A stretch of DNA of 64,000 nucleotides from Streptomyces sp. SN-593 (GTDB taxonomy: Bacteria > Actinomycetota > Actinomycetes > Streptomycetales > Streptomycetaceae): NCBI RefSeq assembly GCF_016756395.1, contig NZ_AP018365.1, positions 5,645,001 through 5,709,000 on the forward strand, read 5' to 3'. Of this stretch, positions 51,250 to 59,561 are shown piece by piece. The position numbers and the translations under genes were made by a program. The notes under the pieces were generated by a model. The model saw nothing but the letters and a program-made list of their open reading frames with translations, was not told the origin of the DNA and made no database searches. Within the stretch, counting starts at the first letter, position 1. Every line of letters begins with the position of its first letter.

Positions 51250-54234
51250 ATGCCGGAACGCGACGCGGACGGAGGGGCGTCCGCACCTCGCTTCACCGTG
51301 GGCCGCCCGTCGCGGACGGTCCGCGCGCTGCTCGTCGCCGTGGCCGTACTGGCCGTGCTGATGGTCGCGTTCGTGCTGTTCGCCGGCTTCTGGACGAACC
51401 TGCTGTGGTACCGGTCGGTGCACTACTCCTCGGTGTTCGGCACCGTGCTGGGCACCAAGGTCGCCCTGTTCCTCGCCTTCGGGCTGCTGATGGCGCTGGC
51501 CGTCGGGGCGAACATCCTCCTGGCCTACCGGCTGCGCCCGCTGCCGGGCGCCATGTCGGCCGAGCAGCAGAACCTCGACCGGTACCGCACGGGCATCGCC
51601 CCGTACCGGAAGTGGGTGCTGCTCGCGGTCAGCACGGTGGTCGGGCTGGTCGCCGGCGGATCGGCCTCCGGGCACTGGCGGTCGTGGCTGCTGTTCATGA
51701 ACGCGACGCCGTTCCACGCCAGGGACCCGCAGTTCCACAAGGACGTCTCCTTCTACACCTTCGACCTGCCCTGGTACCGCTTCCTGCTGGCCTTCTGCTT
51801 CGCGGTCGTGCTGGTGTCCCTGGTTGCCGCGGTGCTGGTGCACTACCTGTACGGCGGGCTGCGGATCACCTCCCCGGGCGCGCGGGCCGGAGCGGCGGCC
51901 ACCGGCCACCTCTCGGTGCTGCTGGGCCTGTTCGTCTCCCTGAAGGCGGTCGCCTACTGGCTGGACCGCTACTCCCTCGCCGTGAAGTCCGGCGGCATCA
52001 AGGCCACCGACGACTGGACCGGACTGCGCTACGTCGACGCCAACGCCTACCTGCCGGCCAAGACCATCCTGACGTTCATCGCGGTGATCTGCGCGCTGCT
52101 CTTCTTCGCCACGCTGTGGCGGCGCACCTGGACGCTGCCGACCATCGGATTCGGCCTGATGGTGCTGTCCGCGGTCCTGATCGGCGGCCTGTACCCGGCG
52201 ATCGTGCAGAAGTTCCAGGTCCAGCCGAACGAGGCGGTCAAGGAGGCGCCGTACCTCCAGCGCAACATCGACGCCACCCGCGCCGCGTACGGCATCGACG
52301 ACACGGTCGAGTCCGACTACAAGGGCACCAGCAAGGCGTCGGGCGCCACGCTGCGCGCCGACGCGGGCAGCGCCGCCTCCATCCGCGTGCTGGACCCCAA
52401 CGTGGTCTCACCGACCTTCCAGCAGACCCAGCAGTCGGGGAGTTACTACTCCTTCCCCTCCACCCTGGACGTCGACCGGTACACGGTGGACGGCAAGGAG
52501 CAGGACACCGTGGTCGGTGTCCGGGAGCTGAACGAGAAGGGCATCCCGGAGAAGAACTGGATCAACGACCACTTCAAGTACACCCACGGCTACGGCGTGG
52601 TAGCGGCCAAGGGCACCACCGTGACCGGCAACGGGAGCGCGACCGGGGGCGTCGGCGCCGCGAGCGACTCCGACCACGCCGGGCAGCCGGTCTACACCGA
52701 GCAGGGACTGCCCACCGCCGGCGCCTTCGGCCCGTACACGCAGCAGATCTACTTCGGTGAGCAGACCACGCAGTACTCCATCGTCGGCGGCCCCACCAAG
52801 GAACTGGACTACGCCGCGAAGAAGCACGAGGTGACCACCACCTACCGGGGCAAGGGCGGGGTCGGTCTGGACAACCCGGTCACCAGGGCGGCGTACGCGG
52901 TGGCCTTCGGCGAGCCGAAGATCCTCTACTCGGGCGCGATCGGGCACGGTTCGCAGATCCTGTACAAGCGCACCCCCAAGCAGCGCGTCGAGGCGGTCGC
53001 GCCCTGGCTGACCATCGACGGCGACCCGTACCCGGCCGTGGTCGGCACGCACGTGGTCTGGATCGTCGACGCCTACACGACGACCGACGACTACCCGTAC
53101 TCCTCGCGCACGACGCTGGGCCACACCACCGCCGACTCCACCACCGACGACCAGCGGTCCGTGGTGGCGCGCCAGAACCAGGTCAACTACATCCGCAACT
53201 CGGTGAAGGCCACGGTGGACGCCTACACCGGCGCCGTGACGCTCTACCAGTGGGACACCAAGGACCCGGTGCTCAAGACCTGGATGAAGGCGTTCCCGCA
53301 CACGGTGCAGCCCAAGAGCGCGATTCCGGCGGCGCTCATGGCGCATCTGCGCTATCCCGAGGACCTGTTCAAGGTGCAGCGGCAGATGCTGACGCAGTAC
53401 CACGTCACCAACGCCGCGCAGTTCTACACCGGCAGCCAGGTCTGGCAGGTGTCCGCCGACCCCGACTCCAAGTCGGGCAAGGCGGTGCCGCCGTACTACC
53501 TGAGCCTGAAGATGCCCGGCCAGAGCACGCAGAGGTTCTCGCTCACCTCCACCTTCACGCCCAGCAGACGCGGCACCCTCGCGGCGTTCGTCGCGGTGGA
53601 CTCCGACGCCACCAGCCCCGACTACGGGAAGATACGGCTGCTGGAGACACCGACCGACGACCCCGTGGACGGACCGAAGCTGGTGCAGAGCAAGTTCAAC
53701 TCCGACGCCGCCTACGCCCAGCAGATCTCCCGGCTGCGCGGCAAGGACTCCACCATCGAGTACGGCAACCTGCTCACCCTGCCGCTGGACGGCGGGCTGC
53801 TGTACGTGGAGCCGGTCTACCTGCGCGGCGCGAACGTCGACTACCCGCTGCTGAAGAAGGTGTTCGTCAGCTTCAACGGGCGCAATGCCTTCGACGACAC
53901 CCTGGACGAGGCGCTGGACGCGGTGTTCGGCAGCGGCGGCGGCACCTCGACGAACCCCACGGTCCCGACGGCCCCCACGAACCCGGGGGGGCCGACCACG
54001 ACGCCGCCCGGCGGCTCCGCCGACCCCCGGGTCGAGGCCGCGCTGACGAAGGCCCAGAAAGCCTACGACGACGCCCGGTCCGCCATGAGGAAGGGCGACT
54101 GGACGGCGTACGGCGAGGCCCAGAAGCGCCTGGGCAAGGCGCTCAAGGAGGCCGAGCGGGCCGAGAAGGCGGCGAAGGCGGCGAAGACCGTCAACCGCCC
54201 CGAGGCCGCCGCCACGCCTTCGAAGGCGGGCTGA
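51250..54234 (+). CDS. UPF0182 family membrane protein
   Basis: 994 residues. Seven TM helices lie in the first third (about 20-330), followed by a large extracytoplasmic domain (about 340-880) beginning QVQPNEAVKEAPYLQRNIDATRAAYGID, then a Pro/Thr/Gly hinge and a C-terminal helix rich in KAEKAAKAAK. The family (COG1615, mycobacterial Rv3193c) is uncharacterised. ATG 51250 gives the usual start MPERD; a GTG at 51238 has a better-spaced GAGG and could extend it by four residues. Confidence 0.92.
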   Translation: MPERDADGGASAPRFTVGRPSRTVRALLVAVAVLAVLMVAFVLFAGFWTNLLWYRSVHYSSVFGTVLGTKVALFLAFGLLMALAVGANILLAYRLRPLPGAMSAEQQNLDRYRTGIAPYRKWVLLAVSTVVGLVAGGSASGHWRSWLLFMNATPFHARDPQFHKDVSFYTFDLPWYRFLLAFCFAVVLVSLVAAVLVHYLYGGLRITSPGARAGAAATGHLSVLLGLFVSLKAVAYWLDRYSLAVKSGGIKATDDWTGLRYVDANAYLPAKTILTFIAVICALLFFATLWRRTWTLPTIGFGLMVLSAVLIGGLYPAIVQKFQVQPNEAVKEAPYLQRNIDATRAAYGIDDTVESDYKGTSKASGATLRADAGSAASIRVLDPNVVSPTFQQTQQSGSYYSFPSTLDVDRYTVDGKEQDTVVGVRELNEKGIPEKNWINDHFKYTHGYGVVAAKGTTVTGNGSATGGVGAASDSDHAGQPVYTEQGLPTAGAFGPYTQQIYFGEQTTQYSIVGGPTKELDYAAKKHEVTTTYRGKGGVGLDNPVTRAAYAVAFGEPKILYSGAIGHGSQILYKRTPKQRVEAVAPWLTIDGDPYPAVVGTHVVWIVDAYTTTDDYPYSSRTTLGHTTADSTTDDQRSVVARQNQVNYIRNSVKATVDAYTGAVTLYQWDTKDPVLKTWMKAFPHTVQPKSAIPAALMAHLRYPEDLFKVQRQMLTQYHVTNAAQFYTGSQVWQVSADPDSKSGKAVPPYYLSLKMPGQSTQRFSLTSTFTPSRRGTLAAFVAVDSDATSPDYGKIRLLETPTDDPVDGPKLVQSKFNSDAAYAQQISRLRGKDSTIEYGNLLTLPLDGGLLYVEPVYLRGANVDYPLLKKVFVSFNGRNAFDDTLDEALDAVFGSGGGTSTNPTVPTAPTNPGGPTTTPPGGSADPRVEAALTKAQKAYDDARSAMRKGDWTAYGEAQKRLGKALKEAERAEKAAKAAKTVNRPEAAATPSKAG

Positions 54235-54276
54235 TCAGGTGACGTCCCGCGGCGTGGTACGGTTGGCACACAACGA

Positions 54277-54353
54277 CGCGGGGTGGAGCAGCTCGGTAGC
54301 TCGCTGGGCTCATAACCCAGAGGTCGCAGGTTCAAATCCTGTCCCCGCTACCA
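54277..54353 (+). tRNA. Initiator tRNA-fMet (CAU), copy 1
   Basis: 77 nt including encoded CCA. The 1-72 pair is mismatched (C-U) and the anticodon stem has three G:C pairs (GGG...CCC) around CTCATAA, both marks of initiator tRNA. T-loop GGTTCAAATCC. Identical to the copy at 56797. Confidence 0.96.
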
Positions 54354-54355
54354 CG

Positions 54356-54392
54356 ACGGCTCGGGGTCTCAAGGGACCCCGGGCCGTTTTTT
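54356..54392 (+). terminator. Intrinsic terminator after fMet tRNA copy 1
   Basis: A 13-bp stem with one G-T pair (arms 54356-54368 and 54375-54387), a 6-nt loop, and a T6 tract, unusually canonical for this genome. Confidence 0.92.
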
Positions 54393-54597
54393 CGCGCCCA
54401 CGGCCCGATCGTCGGACGCCATCCCTAGCACTCGCAACCAGCCTCGCAGTCAAGGAAGTTCGAGTCGCTTCACTCCTTCGTGCGACATCGAGTTTAGGGT
54501 GTTTGGCCTGACGCCTTGTCGGGAAGTCGATAAAACGCCGAAGTGACCAAGCGGGGTGCGGTATACCAGGTGTACGCCGCTGACAGGTGGTGCGACC

Positions 54598-56472
54598 ATG
54601 GGGCTTATGGGGGACGGTGCAGGACTGCTGAACACTCGTCAGAACCGCGAGGAGCGGGAGCCGACAGGCGGCAAGGCCATGACCGTGGCCGGGTTGCTGC
54701 CCGCCCCCCGCAGCGGCGAGCCCGTGGGACCGGGCGCGCCCGACGCCGGCCGGCCCGCCGTGCCGCCCCTGCTCACCGAACTGCCCGACGAGGACACCCT
54801 CGCCATGCGCGAGGAGGCCGAGATCGAGGCCCGGCACCGGGCGGCCGCCGACGCCGGCGACCCCCGGGCGATGAGCGCGCTCGGCACCCTGCTGCTGCGC
54901 CGCGGCGACCTCGACGCGGCGGAGCCCTACCTGCGGGGCGCCGTGCAGGACGGCGAACGCGCCGCCGCCAACAACCTCGCGTTGCTGCTGCACCAGCGCG
55001 GGCACGCGGAGGAGGCCGCCGGCTGGTGGCGGATCGCCGCCGTCGCCGGCTCCGCGCCCGCAGCCCACGCGCTCGGCCGCCACCTGCGCGAGCGCGGCGA
55101 CGAGCCCGGCGCCGACTACTGGCTGCGCCAGGCCGCCGAGGCCGGCCACGCGCTGGGCGCCTACGCTCTCGCCGACCTGCTCGACCACCAGCGCGATGTC
55201 GCCGCCGAGCGCTGGTTCCGGGTCGCCGCCGAGCAGGGGCACCGCGAGGCCGCCTACCGGTTGGCGCGGATCTGCGCGGTCCGCGGCCAGGAACGCGAGG
55301 CCGAGCAGTGGTACCGCCAGGCCGCCGCCAAGCGGCACCGCCGTGCCGCACTGCGACTCGGCACGCTCCTGGAGGAGCGGGGCGAGCTCAAGGAGGCCGA
55401 GCACTGGTACCTGACGGCCGCGCGTGACGGAGAGCCGCGCGCCGCCTGCGCGCTGGGCTTCCTGCTGCGCGACGCGGGCGACGTCGACCAGGCCGCGACC
55501 TGGTGGCGGCGCGCCGCCCAGGCCGGGGAGGGCAACGCGGCGAACGCGCTGGGCGCCCTGCACGCCCAGGAGGGCGAGACGCAGACCGCCGAGCGCTGGT
55601 ACCGCACCGCCATGGAGGCCGGCGACGTCAACGGCGCGTACAACCTCGGGCTGCTGTGCGCGGGCAACGGCCGCGCCGCGCAGGCCGAGCAGTGGTACCG
55701 CAAGGCCGCGTACGCCGGGCACCGCGAGGCCGCCAACGCGGTCGCGGTACTGCTGCTCCAGCGCGGGGACGCGGCCGGCGCCGAGCCGTGGTTCTCCAAG
55801 GCGGCGGAGGCCGGCAGCATCGACGCCGCCTTCAACCTCGGCATCCTGCACGCCTCCCGGGGCGAGGACGCCACCGCCCGCCGCTGGTACGAGCGGGCGG
55901 CCGCGGCCGGCCACGCCGAGGCCGCGCTCCAGGTCGCGATCGCCCTCCAGCGCGAGGGCGACCAGCACGCCGCCGAGCGCCACCTGCGCTGCGCGGCGGG
56001 CGGCGGCAGCGCCGAGGCGGCCTTCCGCCTCGGCGCGCTGCTCGACGCCCGCGAGGAGGGCCGCGCGGAGTGCGCCGAGGAGGCGGCCGAGTGGCACGAA
56101 CGCGCGGCGCGCCAAGGGCACCGCCGCGCCCAGGTGCGGCTCGGCATGGGCGCGGCCAAGCGCGGCGACGTGGTCGGGGCCGCGCACTGGTACCGGCTCG
56201 CCGCCGAGGCGGGGTCGCGCAACGGCGCGTTCAACCTGGGGTTGTTGCTCGCGCGGGAGGGCAGCGAGCCCGAGGCCGCGCTGTGGTGGAGCCGCGCGGC
56301 CGAGGCCGGGCACGGGCGGGCGGCGCTGCGGATGGCGCTGCTCTCCGCCCGGCGGGGCGACCTCCCGGCCGCGCAGTCCTGGTGTGCCCGAGCGATCGAC
56401 TGCGGGCCGCCGGAGGTGGCGGAGCGGGCGGCGCGGCTCACGGCGGCGGTTTCCCACGAACTCACTGCGTGA
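54598..56472 (+). CDS. SEL1-like/TPR repeat protein
   Basis: 624 residues. After about 85 disordered residues come roughly 14-15 SEL1-type helical repeats of about 35 residues, with the pattern ALG-LL---G---EAE-WYR-AAEAGH. No enzyme domain, TM helix or signal peptide. Such solenoids are protein-binding scaffolds. ATG 54598 has AGGTGG about 8 nt upstream; ATG 54607 and an earlier GTG 54556 are possible. It sits alone between two identical tRNA genes. Partner unknown. Confidence 0.88.
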   Translation: MGLMGDGAGLLNTRQNREEREPTGGKAMTVAGLLPAPRSGEPVGPGAPDAGRPAVPPLLTELPDEDTLAMREEAEIEARHRAAADAGDPRAMSALGTLLLRRGDLDAAEPYLRGAVQDGERAAANNLALLLHQRGHAEEAAGWWRIAAVAGSAPAAHALGRHLRERGDEPGADYWLRQAAEAGHALGAYALADLLDHQRDVAAERWFRVAAEQGHREAAYRLARICAVRGQEREAEQWYRQAAAKRHRRAALRLGTLLEERGELKEAEHWYLTAARDGEPRAACALGFLLRDAGDVDQAATWWRRAAQAGEGNAANALGALHAQEGETQTAERWYRTAMEAGDVNGAYNLGLLCAGNGRAAQAEQWYRKAAYAGHREAANAVAVLLLQRGDAAGAEPWFSKAAEAGSIDAAFNLGILHASRGEDATARRWYERAAAAGHAEAALQVAIALQREGDQHAAERHLRCAAGGGSAEAAFRLGALLDAREEGRAECAEEAAEWHERAARQGHRRAQVRLGMGAAKRGDVVGAAHWYRLAAEAGSRNGAFNLGLLLAREGSEPEAALWWSRAAEAGHGRAALRMALLSARRGDLPAAQSWCARAIDCGPPEVAERAARLTAAVSHELTA

Positions 56473-56796
56473 TCGCCGAGGCGGTCCGCCCGGGCGGGAT
56501 CGGTGCTGTCGGCTCCCGGACCACCTGCCGGTGGGGGCGTGCCACGCCGTTCCCCGCGCCCCTGCGGGGGCGCCGCTCGGGGTGGGGGTTGGTGTGGCGG
56601 TGGGTGGGGGGGGGTGTCGCGCGGGTGTCCCGCGTCTCTGCGGGGTGCCGCTGGAGGGTGGGGGTTTGTCTGGTGGTGGGTGGGGGCGTGCCGTGCCGTT
56701 CCCCGCGTCCCTGCGGGGGCGCTGCTCGGGGTGGGGTGCCACGGGGGAATGGATTTGGTGGGGTCGGGGTGGCGGGGTATGGTGAAGGCACAACGA
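56473..56796 (+). other. Repeat-filled spacer before fMet tRNA copy 2
   Basis: 324 bp with no gene. It is dominated by two Streptomyces-type interspersed repeats and G-rich runs of up to nine G. The tRNA promoter must lie in its last part, near TATGGT at about 56778. Confidence 0.6.
56531..56736 (+). repeat. Two copies of the Streptomyces GTTCCCCGCGCC interspersed repeat
   Basis: About 55-bp copies at 56531-56586 and 56681-56736 share GCCGTTCCCCGCG and a palindromic CCCTGCGGGGGCG core. A partial CGTCTCTGCGGGG copy lies between. The same core, inverted, makes up the array at 8280-8885. Confidence 0.8.
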
Positions 56797-56873
56797 CGCG
56801 GGGTGGAGCAGCTCGGTAGCTCGCTGGGCTCATAACCCAGAGGTCGCAGGTTCAAATCCTGTCCCCGCTACCA
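56797..56873 (+). tRNA. Initiator tRNA-fMet (CAU), copy 2
   Basis: Identical over all 77 nt to copy 1 and also over a few flanking bases on the 5' side (CAACGA). Same initiator features. The downstream sequence differs, with a separate terminator. Confidence 0.96.
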
Positions 56874-56880
56874 CGTAAGG

Positions 56881-56916
56881 ACGTAAGCCCGAAAGCATGT
56901 GCTTTCGGGCTTACGT
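56881..56916 (+). terminator. Terminator after fMet tRNA copy 2
   Basis: A perfect palindrome of two 17-bp arms around TG; in RNA a 16-bp stem with a tetraloop, followed by GTTGTTC. Confidence 0.85.
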
Positions 56917-56973
56917 GTTGTTCGGGCAAAGTCCGGGCGAAGCTGCTTGGTGCAGGCCGGGTGGGGCGCGACG

Positions 56974-58386
56974 ATGGGGGCGGAGAGTCGCGCAAGGCCG
57001 GGAGGCGGGTTGCTGCGCAGGCGGCGTCGGGCAGAAGCGGTGGACGTGTCCGCCGAGCGGGTCGCACAGGCGGCGCGGTGGGCCGCGTGGTGCGGCCTTG
57101 CGGTTCAGGGACGGCGCCCGGAGGACGTGAGGGCGCTGCTGGCGCGCCTGCGCGAGGCCGCGGCACAGGGTTCGCCGCAGACCCGGGCGGCCGCCGTGGA
57201 GGCGCTGGGCCGGGCTCCCGCCGCGCTGCTCACCCTCCTGGACCGGTACGCCCGGGTCCCCGACGCCGGCTCGCCCCACCCGGACCGGTGCCGTGCGCGA
57301 CCCGCACCGCCGGGAGGTGACGCGCCGTCATCCGACCTGCTCGGCGCGCTCGTCGCGTCGCTGGACCCCGACGGGCGGGTGCGGCAGGCGGCCGTCGAGG
57401 CGCTGGCCACCGCCGGGGGCCCGCTGCCCGCGGCGGCGTCGGCGCTGCGCGCGGTGGACCGCGTGCCCCAGGTCGCCGAGCGCGCGCGGGCCGCGCTGCT
57501 GGCGCGTACCGCTCCCGACGAGGTGCCCGCGGCGGTGGGCGTGCTGTTGGCGGTCGGCGGACGGCGGCGGGCGCACGGCCTGCTCGGCGCGTACCGCTCG
57601 GTGCTGGCCGAGCCGGCGCGGCGCCGGGCGGTCCGGGCGCTCGCCGGCCACGCCGATCCGCCGGTGCGCCGCTTCGGCGTCGAACTCGCCCTGGACCTGG
57701 GGGAGTACGTCCGCGGCGACCTGCTGCGCACCGCGCTGCACGACACGGACCAGGTGTGCCGCCGGCTGTGCGCGCAGCGGCTGCTGGAGCTGGACCCGGA
57801 GCAGGCGGGACGGTTGCTGTGGGCGAGCGGCGCGGGGGTGCGCGAGCTGGCGGTGTCGGCGCTGCCCGCGGACGTTCCGGCCACCCGCCTGGTGGCGCCG
57901 CTGGCGGACCGGGCCCTGATGGTGCGGGCACAGGCGCGGTGGAAGCTCTACCAGCGCGGTGAACCGCCCGCGGACGTCTACCGCAAGCAGGTACGGAAGG
58001 CGGCGAGGCGGGCGGACGGCGTGCCGGGCCTGCTGGCCGGGCTCGCCACCGGACTGGGGGAGTGCGGGGACGCCGCGGACGTGGAGCTGCTCGCCCCGTT
58101 GCTGCCGGACCCGCGCGCGATGGTGCGCAGGGCCGCGGCGCGTGCGGTGGGGCGGTTGGCGCGGCCGTGCGAACTGGTGCCGCTGCTCGCCCCGTTGGCC
58201 AACGACCCGGACCCCGGGGTGGCCCGCGAGGTGTTCCGGGCGCTGGCCCGGGTGCCGGACGACGTGCCGCCGGAGACGCTGTGGATCGGCCGTACCCGGA
58301 CGGAGCCGGCGGTGCGCCGGCTGGCGGAGCGGATCGGCGCGGCGCGGGCGGCGGGCTACGCGCAGTCCGGGCAGAGCCCGCGGTAG
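56974..58386 (+). CDS. HEAT-repeat domain protein
   Basis: About 470 residues of paired helices in HEAT-like units (LLGALVASLDPDGRVRQAAVEALATAG, VRRLAERIG, LLPDPRAMVRRAAARAVGRLA). No catalytic motif. The start is uncertain: the frame opens at 56899, the ATG at 56974 has no good ribosome-binding site, and a GTG near 57040 (VDVSAERVAQAARW) may be the true start. The last 31 nt overlap the convergent Fur gene. Function unknown, likely protein scaffolding. Confidence 0.72.
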   Translation: MGAESRARPGGGLLRRRRRAEAVDVSAERVAQAARWAAWCGLAVQGRRPEDVRALLARLREAAAQGSPQTRAAAVEALGRAPAALLTLLDRYARVPDAGSPHPDRCRARPAPPGGDAPSSDLLGALVASLDPDGRVRQAAVEALATAGGPLPAAASALRAVDRVPQVAERARAALLARTAPDEVPAAVGVLLAVGGRRRAHGLLGAYRSVLAEPARRRAVRALAGHADPPVRRFGVELALDLGEYVRGDLLRTALHDTDQVCRRLCAQRLLELDPEQAGRLLWASGAGVRELAVSALPADVPATRLVAPLADRALMVRAQARWKLYQRGEPPADVYRKQVRKAARRADGVPGLLAGLATGLGECGDAADVELLAPLLPDPRAMVRRAAARAVGRLARPCELVPLLAPLANDPDPGVAREVFRALARVPDDVPPETLWIGRTRTEPAVRRLAERIGAARAAGYAQSGQSPR

Positions 58387-58766
58387 GTGACCTCGGCGGA
58401 GGAGACGGTGAAGCCGAAGCGCTCGTCGGCCGGCAGGGCGGCGAGCGGGTCGCCGGTGGGGTGGACGTCGCGGACGGTGCCGCAGCGGGCGCACACCAGG
58501 TGCTGGTGCGGGTGGTGCGCGTTCGGGTCATACCGCTTGGCGCGGCCGTCGGTGGCGACCTCGATGATCTCGCCGATGCTCACCATCTCGCCGAGGGTGT
58601 TGTAGACCGTCGCCCGGGAGATCTCGGGCAGGCGGGCGGTGGCGCGGGCGTGCACCTCGTCGGCGGTGAGGTGGACGTGGTCCCCGTCGAGCACCTCGGC
58701 CACGACGCGCCGCTGCGCGGTCATGCGCCAACCGCGCTCGCGCAGTCGTTCCAGGAGGTCGCTCAT
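58356..58766 (-). CDS. Fur-family transcriptional repressor
   Basis: 136 residues. Winged helix WRMTAQRRVVAEVLDGDHVHLTADEVHARA...EISRATVYNTLGEM, then the metal-binding domain with HHPHQH and two CxxC pairs (CARC, CPDC) for structural zinc. It could be a Zur, FurA/CatR or PerR-type sensor; sequence alone does not decide. The ATG at 58766 lies 7 nt after TAGGCT, suggesting a leaderless transcript. A Fur-like palindrome lies 69 bp upstream. Confidence 0.9.
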   Translation of the reverse strand: MSDLLERLRERGWRMTAQRRVVAEVLDGDHVHLTADEVHARATARLPEISRATVYNTLGEMVSIGEIIEVATDGRAKRYDPNAHHPHQHLVCARCGTVRDVHPTGDPLAALPADERFGFTVSSAEVTYRGLCPDCA

Positions 58767-58773
58767 GCGGACC

Positions 58774-58779
58774 AGCCTA
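58774..58779 (-). promoter_or_regulatory. -10 element of a leaderless fur promoter
   Basis: Minus-strand TAGGCT ends 7 nt before the ATG at 58766. Confidence 0.55.
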
Positions 58780-58825
58780 ACAGTCGGGGTCCTGACAACT
58801 ACTGGATCCATGGCTGGCTGAAGTC

Positions 58826-58853
58826 TTGACGTGGACAATGTCCATTGTAGGAT
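58826..58853 (+). promoter_or_regulatory. Strong plus-strand promoter with embedded Fur-like palindrome and no gene behind it
   Basis: TTGACG (58826-58831) and TAGGAT (58848-58853) are 16 nt apart, the best sigma-70-like promoter in the window. The spacer contains the perfect inverted repeat ACAATG-TC-CATTGT (58835-58848). It points away from fur into about 190 bp without a sense gene. Confidence 0.65.
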
Positions 58854-59042
58854 CGGATCCGGATCCGGTCACGAAGATCGGCGGCCGACTACGGCAGGCG
58901 GCCGGACGCCGCGGTCCAGGCCCTCCGCGGCTGAACCGGCGCTTGACCGTACCGTCGAGGGGGACCGGGAGCCATGGGCACCGGCCCTCCTCGACTTGGC
59001 TCCACGCGGTCCCGCGGGGGCGGCCGCGCCGGAGCCGGGGGC
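58854..59042 (+). other. Spacer downstream of the Fur-box promoter
   Basis: 189 bp with no credible plus-strand gene before the convergent CBS gene. It may hold a small RNA or the trace of a lost Fur-controlled gene. I recognise no catalase or other remnant. Confidence 0.4.
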
Positions 59043-59435
59043 CTACGCCGGCACCGCGGTCCGGGCCGGCGCCCACAGGCGGATGATGTCGCGGACGGAG
59101 ACCACGCCCACCGGGTCGCGCCCGTCCAGCACGATCAGGTGCCGGAAGCCGCCGCGCACCATGGCGGTGGCGGCCTCCTCCAGGGTCCACGCCGGCGCGG
59201 CGAAGACGACGTCGGTGGTGGTGTGGTCGTGGGCGTGCTCGCAGTCGGGGTCGAGGCCGGCGCCGACCGCGTCGAGGACGTCGCGCTCGGTGAGGATGCC
59301 GAGCCCGCAGGTGTCGGGGTCGAGGACGATGGCCGCGCCGACCCGGCGGGCGGACATCAGCCGGGCGGCCTGGCGGAGGGTGTGGGCGGGGCCGATGGTC
59401 AGCACCACCGTGCTCATCGCGTCGCGGACCAGCAT
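59043..59435 (-). CDS. CBS-domain pair protein
   Basis: 130 residues, two CBS motifs: LVRDAMSTVVLTIGPAHTLRQAARLMSARRVGAAIVLD and TDVVFAAPAWTLEEAATAMVRGGFRHLIVLDGRDPVGVVSVRDII. It binds adenine nucleotides and presumably senses energy state. ATG 59435 with GGAGG eight nt upstream. Stand-alone CBS pairs are numerous in Streptomyces; target unknown. Confidence 0.9.
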   Translation of the reverse strand: MLVRDAMSTVVLTIGPAHTLRQAARLMSARRVGAAIVLDPDTCGLGILTERDVLDAVGAGLDPDCEHAHDHTTTDVVFAAPAWTLEEAATAMVRGGFRHLIVLDGRDPVGVVSVRDIIRLWAPARTAVPA

Positions 59436-59561
59436 GGGAGGCACCTCCAGGGGGAGTGGAGCCGCACGCGTGAACCCCGCGGGGCCGCGCGTGAAAGGCT
59501 TCACATATTCACAAGCGAGGGTGTTCTCATGTTCACATGCCCCGCCCCCGCCGGGCAAGGG

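Noticed and set aside
54440..54490. tRNA-like segment (AGTTCGAGTC) after the first fMet tRNA, as a tRNA or att remnant
   Set aside because: Only a T-loop-like stretch is seen; stems do not pair and there is no acceptor or anticodon arm.
58854..59040. Catalase pseudogene behind the Fur-box promoter
   Set aside because: All three forward frames were read and none contains recognisable catalase residues, so only the loss hypothesis remains.
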